Source of the DNA: an uncultured Bacteroidales bacterium
GTDB taxonomy: Bacteria; Bacteroidota; Bacteroidia; Bacteroidales; Paludibacteraceae
NCBI GenBank assembly: GCA_934725535.1
Contig: CAKVBV010000012.1
Span: 1-43,105 of the forward strand
Direction: 5' to 3'
Length of the DNA stretch: 43,105 nt
Part shown: positions 15,398 through 22,114 of the stretch, in pieces
Layout of the letters: every line of letters begins with the position of its first letter
Numbering within the stretch: the stretch's first letter is position 1
Program-made: the position numbers and the translations under genes
The notes under the pieces: generated by a model
The model's database searches: none
Told to the model about the DNA's origin: nothing
The model's input: only the letters and a program-made list of their open reading frames with translations

Positions 15398-18300
15398 ATG
15401 AAAAGATTATCTATCTTTTTCGCCGCGCTGTTAGTGAGCGTAGGTAGTATCTTTGCAGCAGAGGAGGTCTATAAGACTATTTCTTTTGCAGCAGACAATG
15501 CAACTCGTGGAGATAATATCTCTGCTTATAACAAGACATGGGAGTCTGCTACTAATGGTTTTGCGGTAAGTATTGCCAATTTCAACAACAACAATTGGAA
15601 AGATTGGACTTACATCAAATGCGGTAGTAAAAACAACACTTCTGTTGCAACCATCACAACCAAGGCTGCTATTGACAAAGCCATCACAAAAGTGGTTGTA
15701 ACCATTGATGCTGTCACTGCTGCCAATTTGAATTCTACCACTTTGACTGTAGCATCAGATGCCGCTTTTACACAAGATGTACAAACTGTTACAGTTACTG
15801 CTGCCAAAGGTGCGCTATCGTATGTAGTAACAACCCCGACTAAGGATATGTTCTACAAACTAACCTATGATTGTAAGAAAGGTTCTGGCAATGGTTTTGT
15901 ACAGATTTCCAAGATTGAGTACTATGCAAGTGCTGCCGAAATCCCTGCTACCGCCATTGCTTTGGACAAGCAGACCATCACATTGGACAAGGGGGCTACC
16001 GAGCAACTGACCGCTACACTCACTCCTGCTGACGCTACCACGGCTGTCGTTTGGGCTACCGAGAATGCAGAGGTGGCTACCGTAGAGAAGGGCATGGTTA
16101 CTGCAGTGGGTGTAGGTACCACCAATATCGTGGCTACCGTTACCCCCGCAGAGGGTACCACCTACACGGCTAAGTGCGCCGTTACTGTAGTGGCTGCTCC
16201 TGACGCTCCTGTATTCACCGTTACAGAACCGGTGTTCGAGGGTACAATGAATGTGACTATCACCGCTGCAGAGGGTATGGCAATCTACTACACCACCGAT
16301 GGTGCAGAACCGACTATCGAGTCCACCAAATACGAGGCTCCTTTTGCTATCACCGCTACCACCACCGTCAAGGCTATTGCTTATGATGCTAACATCAAGA
16401 AAGCCAGTGCGGCAGCCGAGATGACCTACACCAAGGCTATGACCTGCGCCGAAGCAAACGCCGCAGCCGACAAGGCAGAGATTATTCTGAATACGGTAAC
16501 CGTTGCTTACGTAAATGGTGCTAACACATTTGTAAAGGACGAAACCGGCTATACATTGGTTTACAAATATGACTTCGGATTAGTGCCTGGGCAAGTGGTT
16601 AAGGGTATCAAAGGTTCTATGAGTATCTATAATGCTCTGCCTGAAATTGTTCCGAGTGTTACCAAAGACGACCTCACTATCACTGATGGTATCGTTCCTA
16701 CTCCGGAGGTTATCACCGCAGTTCCCACAATGACTGACATCAACAAGTACATACGTTTGGAAGGCGTGGCTATGGAGGAGGCTTCCTTCACTTCTGCAGG
16801 TAAGCAATCCGTAAAGGGTACGTTCGCAGAGACCGAACTCACCTTCTACAACACATTCAAGATTGCCCAAGAGTTTGAGGCTCGCAAGTACAATGTGATT
16901 GGTTTTGTTAGTGCTTTCAAGACGATGCAAATTGCCGTAGTAAGTGCTGAAGTTCTCTATACTGTTGCTGCTACTGCTAATGATGAGACTATGGGTACCG
17001 TATCAGGTGCAGGTGAGTTTGTAGCGGGCGCAGAGGTTACTCTCAAAGCAACCCCCGCTAAAGGCTATCAGTTTGTAAAGTGGAGCAACGGCGAGACTGC
17101 TAACCCCTACACATTCGCTGCTTCCGATGATGTTACTTTGACGGCAGAGTTCTCTGTTGTTCCAAAACACATCTATGCATATAATCTGAACTCTAAATTG
17201 GAGAATGGTTCATATACCTTCACTTTCAATGCAAATGAGGACGCTACGGCTGCAAGCCTTATTTTCTACGATGCTACCACCGGTGAACTCGCAGGTGAGG
17301 TTGAGTTGACAAATGTGGTTAAGGGGGTTAATACTCAGGTTATCGCTGCTGATGCTCTACCTGGTACCAAAGGACAAACAATGGTTTGGGCTGTTGAATT
17401 GGAGGCTAATCCCGTAAACGTGCTTACCAAGATATACGCAGATGAGGCTCCTGCTTATGCTCGTGGCTATGCTAACGTGGACGCTAATCCCGAGTCTGAT
17501 TTCTTCGGACAAATGTATGTGGCTGACCGCGTTAAGACAAAAGCCAACAGCCGTCTGTATGTTTACGACCAAAACTATGTAACCAAAGATGCTAATGGCT
17601 ACCAGTTAGGCGAAGACAAATGGGATTTCGGTCGTTTTGCAATTGCACAAGACGGTACACTTTATCTCTCGGATTATGGAGATGCACACTCGGGTATCTA
17701 TGTGGTTAATCCTGCTGATTTGACCAAGGCAAGCCAATTCTTCGTTGGTACACGTACAAGTACCGGTTTGATTAAGAATGGTGATGTAGAGACCGGTTCT
17801 TCTATTGCGGCTTGCTCGTTTGTAGGTACCGGTGCAAATGCCAAATTAGTGACCGTGGCTGAAGACTATACAGGAAAGAGTTTCCCCGTTGCAGTATTCA
17901 ACGTTGGTAAAGAGGATGGCACTATTGCCACCACATGGGATGCTGCTCCGAGCAAGATGTTTGATACTAAAGGTAATTTAAGTCAGAACTTTGACATTAA
18001 AGGTTGCGAGAAAGGCGTATGGGTTGCACAAAGTCGTTCAGACGGACAAAACAACTCCAGTGCTACTTCTCTTCGTTTCTACGATTGGGATGGCAACTGT
18101 ACATGGTCTTCTTCCGACCATGCCGATGTTATCAATGGTTCGTTAGGTGGTGGTGTTGCTCTTACCGCAAATGAGAATCAAGTAATTGTAAAGGCTGAAG
18201 GTACATCCGTTAAGGTGTTTGATGTTACATGGGCAGAAAGCACTCCTACACTGACTTTGGCTGCTACATACGACTGCGGCTATACAGCAGTTTCTACAAT

Positions 18301-18583
18301 TAGTCTCGACTATGCTGGCAATATGATTGTTGTAGGTGGTACTGCATTTGGTAGCACAGACCTCAAACGTATGTCGGCTGCAGTGTTCTCTACTCCTACC
18401 ACAAACAATATCAGCGAGGTTCCTGCTAAGAAAGCATTGACTGTGACTAAGACTGCTATCGGCACCGATGTAGAGGACATTAATGCTACGGGTGTTGAGG
18501 TTACGAAGATTGTCCGCGACGGTCAAGTATTGATTATCCGCGACGGCAAGACCTACAATATGATGGGTCAAATCGTTGAGTAA
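15398..18583 (+). CDS. Large secreted Ig-like/InlB-repeat protein
   Basis: The 1061-residue protein has a signal peptide (MKRLSIFFAALLVSVGSIFA). In order it shows an N-terminal beta domain, a BIG2-like Ig domain (about 185-265, with TLDKGATEQLTATLTPADAT), a chitobiase-like C-terminal repeat (about 270-345, with AIYYTTDGAEPTIESTKYE), an OB-fold-like part, one InlB repeat (about 530-585, GYQFVKWSNGETANPYTF) and a C-terminal beta-propeller-like region (about 640-1000). The last residues (VRDGQVLIIRDGKTYNMMG) match the tail of the protein at 8456. This tail is probably a degenerate type IX secretion sorting sequence, fitting sprA in this window. The role is unknown; surface adhesion or glycan binding is likely. 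Confidence 0.8.
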   Translation: MKRLSIFFAALLVSVGSIFAAEEVYKTISFAADNATRGDNISAYNKTWESATNGFAVSIANFNNNNWKDWTYIKCGSKNNTSVATITTKAAIDKAITKVVVTIDAVTAANLNSTTLTVASDAAFTQDVQTVTVTAAKGALSYVVTTPTKDMFYKLTYDCKKGSGNGFVQISKIEYYASAAEIPATAIALDKQTITLDKGATEQLTATLTPADATTAVVWATENAEVATVEKGMVTAVGVGTTNIVATVTPAEGTTYTAKCAVTVVAAPDAPVFTVTEPVFEGTMNVTITAAEGMAIYYTTDGAEPTIESTKYEAPFAITATTTVKAIAYDANIKKASAAAEMTYTKAMTCAEANAAADKAEIILNTVTVAYVNGANTFVKDETGYTLVYKYDFGLVPGQVVKGIKGSMSIYNALPEIVPSVTKDDLTITDGIVPTPEVITAVPTMTDINKYIRLEGVAMEEASFTSAGKQSVKGTFAETELTFYNTFKIAQEFEARKYNVIGFVSAFKTMQIAVVSAEVLYTVAATANDETMGTVSGAGEFVAGAEVTLKATPAKGYQFVKWSNGETANPYTFAASDDVTLTAEFSVVPKHIYAYNLNSKLENGSYTFTFNANEDATAASLIFYDATTGELAGEVELTNVVKGVNTQVIAADALPGTKGQTMVWAVELEANPVNVLTKIYADEAPAYARGYANVDANPESDFFGQMYVADRVKTKANSRLYVYDQNYVTKDANGYQLGEDKWDFGRFAIAQDGTLYLSDYGDAHSGIYVVNPADLTKASQFFVGTRTSTGLIKNGDVETGSSIAACSFVGTGANAKLVTVAEDYTGKSFPVAVFNVGKEDGTIATTWDAAPSKMFDTKGNLSQNFDIKGCEKGVWVAQSRSDGQNNSSATSLRFYDWDGNCTWSSSDHADVINGSLGGGVALTANENQVIVKAEGTSVKVFDVTWAESTPTLTLAATYDCGYTAVSTISLDYAGNMIVVGGTAFGSTDLKRMSAAVFSTPTTNNISEVPAKKALTVTKTAIGTDVEDINATGVEVTKIVRDGQVLIIRDGKTYNMMGQIVE

Positions 18584-18624
18584 TTATGCCCGCTACGCAC
18601 TGACTATCTGTTAGTGCCTATTCC

Positions 18625-18659
18625 AAAGAGGTTGTCCTGCATCAGGGCAACCTCTTTTG
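18625..18659 (+). terminator. Rho-independent terminator after the large surface protein
   Basis: AAAGAGGTTG pairs with CAACCTCTTT around TCCTGCATCAGGG, followed by TTTTGTTT. It lies 42 bp after the stop codon at 18583. Confidence 0.85.
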
Positions 18660-18697
18660 TTTGGGAGACGCAGCGTAAGACTATGCGATGTATGGGG

Positions 18698-18718
18698 GAC
18701 GACGCGGCTCGCGTCGTC
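18698..18718 (+). repeat. P1 palindrome (centre GCT)
   Basis: Arms GACGACGCG and CGCGTCGTC around GCT, with leading GGGG and trailing AT. It is about 40 bp after the terminator at 18625-18659. The same oriented layout occurs at 19238, 34790, 35499 and 35640. Confidence 0.9.
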
Positions 18719-18802
18719 ATTTTTGTAGTAGCGGCTTTAATGGTCAATTAACGGGCATTAACGGAGACTCTTTCTCTTGATGGGCATTATCGTGGCTCTT
18801 TT

Positions 18803-18821
18803 GAACGGACGGCTACGCCGT
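18803..18821 (-). repeat. P2 palindrome, inverted orientation
   Basis: Read on the minus strand it is ACGGC-GTA-GCCGT followed by CCGTTC, preceded by ATTGGTGAAAAT as at 13325. It is the only inverted P2 copy in the window. The 18719-18802 stretch has TTAACGG and CATTAACGG units like the left end of the window. Confidence 0.85.
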
Positions 18822-18963
18822 ATTTTCACCAATTAACCGCAAATTATATACCTCCCCATTATATCGAACTAACGTTTTTACATAGTTTTTTAATGGAGCA
18901 ATGGTTCATTAACATCAGTTGCGTTAATTTTGAGGATGGAATTTGCGATCAATTTGTGGTTAT

Positions 18964-18982
18964 ACGGCGTAGCCGTCCGTTC
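18964..18982 (+). repeat. P2 palindrome
   Basis: ACGGC-GTA-GCCGT followed by CCGTTC, with CAATTTGTGGTTAT upstream, matching CAATTTGTGGTAAT before the copy at 34872. Confidence 0.85.
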
Positions 18983-19020
18983 ATAACAGTCCTGACACTG
19001 TTGTTGACCAGAGAGAAAAG

Positions 19021-19100
19021 TAACAGAAAGTGACAGAAAGTAACAGAAACTACCAAATCGCACCAAATCGCGCCAATAAGTGACAGAAACTACCGGAAAC
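19021..19100. repeat. 10-bp tandem array upstream of a promoter
   Basis: Eight consecutive 10-bp units: TAACAGAAAG, TGACAGAAAG, TAACAGAAAC, TACCAAATCG, CACCAAATCG, CGCCAATAAG, TGACAGAAAC, TACCGGAAAC. The period is 10 bp, against 11 bp at other arrays. It ends 24 bp before the -7 element at 19125. Confidence 0.85.
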
Positions 19101-19124
19101 GCTCAATGCCCTCCGACTTTGTAG

Positions 19125-19133
19125 TAACTTTGC
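19125..19133 (+). promoter_or_regulatory. -7 promoter element before a possible small RNA
   Basis: TAACTTTGC is a perfect -7 element; the sequence 20 bp upstream (GCTC) does not match TTTG. A phased 10-bp array lies directly upstream and two hairpins start right downstream. Confidence 0.55.
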
Positions 19134-19138
19134 ATCGT

Positions 19139-19258
19139 GATTCAAGGTGTTGAATCCGGTAGGCTGCAGACGTAAGCAGCCCGTGGTCTTTGACGTATGA
19201 ATACTGCCCGAGAGGGTCGTTGTTTGGGTAAATGGGGGACGACGCGGCCCGCGTCGTC
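19139..19258 (+). ncRNA. Possible small structured RNA or polA leader
   Basis: The predicted start after the -7 element at 19125 is immediately followed by a perfect hairpin (GATTCAA-GGTG-TTGAATC, 19139-19156) and a second one (GGCTGC...GCAGCC, 19162-19181), then a P1 palindrome (19238-19258) that could end the transcript. No open reading frame here looks real. It could be a small RNA or an upstream promoter leader of polA; I do not recognise the family. Confidence 0.3.
19238..19258 (+). repeat. P1 palindrome (centre GCC)
   Basis: Arms GACGACGCG and CGCGTCGTC around GCC with a GGGG lead. The centre changes (GCT, GCC, TCC) while the arms are kept, as expected when the hairpin is what is selected. 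Confidence 0.9.
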
Positions 19259-19326
19259 AGATATGACACCATACCGGCTGCATTGTCTTACCATCGGTGA
19301 GCGAACAGAAGCCAATTGCACAGGTG

Positions 19327-19359
19327 TTTGTGTAATCGGATACTTTTTCGTAACTTTGC
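19327..19359 (+). promoter_or_regulatory. polA promoter
   Basis: TTTG at 19327-19330, exactly 20 bp, then TAACTTTGC at 19351-19359. The polA ATG follows 55 bp later at 19415. Both elements match the Bacteroidota consensus. Confidence 0.85.
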
Positions 19360-19414
19360 AGAGTGTTACGGATGAAGGATATTTCGTGTATCCGATTCTT
19401 AATTGTGGTATCCT

Positions 19415-21772
19415 ATGACCCTGTTGCTTATTGATGCGTATGCGATGATATATCGCGCCTATTACGCCTTTATTCGTGTACCGCGAATCAACTCCCGTGG
19501 AGAGAACACCTCCGCCATCTTCGGTTTTGTGGTTACGTTGGACGACTTGCTCAAGCGTGTGAAGCCGACACACGTGGGTGTAGCCTTCGACCCGCACGGA
19601 CCTACCTTCCGCCACGAAGCGTTTGAGCAGTACAAGGCGCAGCGAGAGGAGACCCCCGAAGATATACGCCGCGCCGTACCTGTCATCAAGGACATACTGG
19701 CGGCGATGAACATCCCTATCCTTGAGGTGCAGGGCTTCGAGGCGGATGATGTCATCGGCACGCTGGCAGGCAAGGCAGAGAAGGCCGGTTTTGAGGTGTA
19801 TATGGCAACGCCCGACAAGGACTACGGGCAACTGGTTTCCGACCATATCTGTATGTACCGCCCACGCCATACGGGTGGTTTTGAGAAGATGGGACCGCAG
19901 GAGGTGTGTGCCAAATACGGGTTGGAAGACCAAAAGCAAGTCATCGATTTGCTGGGACTGATGGGTGATGCGAGCGATAATATCCCGGGGTGCAAGGGCG
20001 TGGGGGAGAAAACCGCCGTGGCGTTGCTGCAGCAGTTCGGCAGTATCGACAACCTCCTTGCACATACCGACCAACTCAAAGGAGCACTGCAACGCAAGGT
20101 GCAGGAGCAGGCGGAGCAGATACGCTTCTCACGCTTCCTTGCCACCATCCGTACCGATGTACCTATCGAGTTGGACGCAGAGGCGTTGCTTGCACGGCAG
20201 CCCGATTGGGACAGACTGACACCTATCTATCAGCAATTGGAGTTCAACTCGTTGCTCAAGAAAAAGCCGACCACTACAGCCACGACCTTCCCCACTCTAC
20301 CAAAGGAGAGGCTCAATACTACGGGCAAAAAGCAACAGAAAGCAGTGGAGCAGACACTGGATTTGTTTGCAGACGAAAGACCTTCCCTAACCCCTCCTTC
20401 CAAGGAGGGGGATTCAGAGCATCGGTTCTCTCCTCCTTTGAGGGGGGAGCAGGAGAGGGTCATTGCTGCCTACCTCCTTAATCCCGAAGTGGCATACAAC
20501 CCCAATATGCCTGTGGATTGGGACGCGCTCAAGGCGGACTCTGCCTTGTGGAACCTGTACAACGAGGTCGAACTGCCCCTTGTGCAAGTGCTTCGCGATA
20601 TGGAGCAGGCGGGCGTGCGCATTGATGTAGCCAAACTGCACGAGGCGGAAACACAACTCACCACCGAACTTGCCGGTCTTGAACAGCAGATTTACGCGCT
20701 GGCAGGCAAAGAGTTTAATATCAACTCTCCACGCCAAGTAGGTGAACTGCTGTTCGAAACACTCCGCCTGGATGCCAAAGCAAAGAAATCGAAAAGCGGA
20801 CAGTACTCCACCTCCGAAGAGGTACTGCTCGGACTGAAAGACAGCCACCCTATTGTGGGTAAGATACTTGACTACCGCGAACTCAAGAAACTGATTTCCA
20901 CCTATATCGCTGCCCTGCCCACCTATATCAGTCCCCAAGACGGCAAGATACATACTACGTACAACCAAACCGTTACGGCTACAGGACGCCTGTCATCGTC
21001 CAACCCCAACCTGCAGAACCTGCCTATCCGCTCAGAACGCGGACAACTCATTCGTGAAGCAGTGATACCGGACGATGGCTGTATGTTTCTGTCGGCGGAT
21101 TATTCGCAGATAGAACTGCGGCTTATGGCACATTTCTCGCAAGACCCGCACCTGTTGGATGCTTTCCGCTCAGGACAGGATATTCATGCCGCCACAGCTG
21201 CCAAGATATTCGGGGTGCCTATTGAGCAGGTAACCAAAGACCAGCGTCGCCGTGCCAAGACGGCTAACTTCGGTATCATCTATGGTATCTCGGCTTTCGG
21301 ATTGGCACAGCAACTCGACTGCCCGCGTAGCGAGGCTAAACAACTGATAGATGACTATTTTGCCGCCTTTCCAGGAGTGGTGCAGTACATTGAGCAGCAG
21401 AAAGAGTTTGCCCGCCAACATGGTTATGCCGTTACGCTCTTCGGACGCAAACGTTACCTGCCCGACATACTCTCGCACAACGCCACAGTGCGCTCGTTTG
21501 CGGAACGCAATGCCGTCAACTCGCCCATTCAGGGTACCGCAGCGGACATCATCAAGATGGCAATGGTAAGCATTCACCGCCGTCTCAGAGAGGAGGGTAT
21601 GCAGACGCAGATGATTATGCAAGTGCACGACGAACTAAACTTCAATGTGCCTGTTGCAGAGGTGGAGCGTGCCCGCACGTTGGTGGTGGACGAGATGCAG
21701 AATGTGGTACATCTCACCGTACCGCTCATTGCTGACTGCGGCGTGGGACACAACTGGCTGGAGGCTCACTGA
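19415..21772 (+). CDS. polA: DNA polymerase I lacking the 3'-5' exonuclease domain
   Basis: The 785-residue protein has an N-terminal 5' nuclease (about 1-290: EADDVIGTLAGKAE, ATPDKDYGQLV and helix-hairpin-helix GCKGVGEKTAVALLQQFG). The C-terminal polymerase (about 384-785) has motif A LSADYSQIELRLMAHFS, motif B RRRAKTANFGIIYG and motif C MQVHDELNF, so replication repair and primer removal are supported. Only about 95 residues separate the two, against about 190 normally; the exonuclease DxE and other catalytic motifs are absent and only a remnant (IAAYLLNPEV) remains. A double P3 palindrome (20391-20457) encodes PPSKEGDSEHRFSPPLRGEQ at that gap. Bacteroides relatives are 900 residues or more. 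I choose ATG 19415 over an in-frame TTG 12 bp upstream. Promoter at 19327-19359. Confidence 0.93.
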   Translation: MTLLLIDAYAMIYRAYYAFIRVPRINSRGENTSAIFGFVVTLDDLLKRVKPTHVGVAFDPHGPTFRHEAFEQYKAQREETPEDIRRAVPVIKDILAAMNIPILEVQGFEADDVIGTLAGKAEKAGFEVYMATPDKDYGQLVSDHICMYRPRHTGGFEKMGPQEVCAKYGLEDQKQVIDLLGLMGDASDNIPGCKGVGEKTAVALLQQFGSIDNLLAHTDQLKGALQRKVQEQAEQIRFSRFLATIRTDVPIELDAEALLARQPDWDRLTPIYQQLEFNSLLKKKPTTTATTFPTLPKERLNTTGKKQQKAVEQTLDLFADERPSLTPPSKEGDSEHRFSPPLRGEQERVIAAYLLNPEVAYNPNMPVDWDALKADSALWNLYNEVELPLVQVLRDMEQAGVRIDVAKLHEAETQLTTELAGLEQQIYALAGKEFNINSPRQVGELLFETLRLDAKAKKSKSGQYSTSEEVLLGLKDSHPIVGKILDYRELKKLISTYIAALPTYISPQDGKIHTTYNQTVTATGRLSSSNPNLQNLPIRSERGQLIREAVIPDDGCMFLSADYSQIELRLMAHFSQDPHLLDAFRSGQDIHAATAAKIFGVPIEQVTKDQRRRAKTANFGIIYGISAFGLAQQLDCPRSEAKQLIDDYFAAFPGVVQYIEQQKEFARQHGYAVTLFGRKRYLPDILSHNATVRSFAERNAVNSPIQGTAADIIKMAMVSIHRRLREEGMQTQMIMQVHDELNFNVPVAEVERARTLVVDEMQNVVHLTVPLIADCGVGHNWLEAH
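20391..20457. repeat. Two P3 palindromes in frame inside polA
   Basis: CCCCTCCTTC-CAAGGAGGGG at 20391-20410 and a longer imperfect palindrome CTCTCCTCCTTTG...GGAGAG at 20428-20457. They encode about residues 326-348, at the junction between nuclease and polymerase parts. Confidence 0.8.
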
Positions 21773-21826
21773 ATATCGCCAACATATTCAACACAGGCAA
21801 AATAATTCGCATATCTTACAGAATAA

Positions 21827-21859
21827 TTTGCATACTTGATAAAAAAGCAGTACCTTTGC
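21827..21859 (+). promoter_or_regulatory. Promoter of the tRNA-Pro gene
   Basis: TTTG at 21827-21830, 20 bp, then TACCTTTGC at 21851-21859. It is about 60 bp upstream of the tRNA. An inverted repeat (CGCTCC at 21859-21864 and GGAGCG at 21895-21900) forms a possible leader hairpin. Confidence 0.8.
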
Positions 21860-21919
21860 GCTCCGATTTGAGAGGTATGCTCTATAATCCTTTGGGAGCG
21901 TAGTGCGATACCCTTTCGG

Positions 21920-21992
21920 CGAGAAGTAGCGCAGTTGGTAGCGCACCACGTTCGGGACGTGGGGGTCGGGCGTTCGAGTCGCCTCTTCTCGA
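21920..21992 (+). tRNA. tRNA-Pro (anticodon CGG)
   Basis: A 73-nt cloverleaf: acceptor CGAGAAG/CTTCTCG (perfect 7 bp), D stem GCGC/GCGC, anticodon stem CCACG/CGTGG with loop TTCGGGA giving anticodon CGG, variable loop GGGTC, T stem GGGCG/CGCCT with loop TTCGAGT, discriminator A. The G after the anticodon fits m1G37 of proline tRNAs. CCA is not encoded. It lies between polA and the secreted protein gene at 22115. Confidence 0.93.
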
Positions 21993-22114
21993 CTTACGTT
22001 AGGTGTCATAATTCTTATTGCCGAAGTACGCCTGAATAGCAGAGCAGGTGTGTCTTGTGTGTGTCCATTATCCACTGGCACATAACTTAACAAAAGAGAG
22101 AACAAAAGTATAAC

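Noticed and set aside
19139..19200. Signal recognition particle RNA
   Set aside because: A GCAGCC word and a GTAA loop look similar, but the conserved GGAA tetraloop and asymmetric loop of SRP RNA are missing.
13100..19400. Insertion sequence or integron in the repeat-rich intergenic regions
   Set aside because: No transposase or integrase frame, no long terminal inverted repeats and no target duplications are seen; the palindromes are too small to be complete elements.
19142..20092. Minus-strand open frame over the polA start
   Set aside because: It overlaps the polA promoter and 5' nuclease coding region, whose protein motifs are unambiguous.
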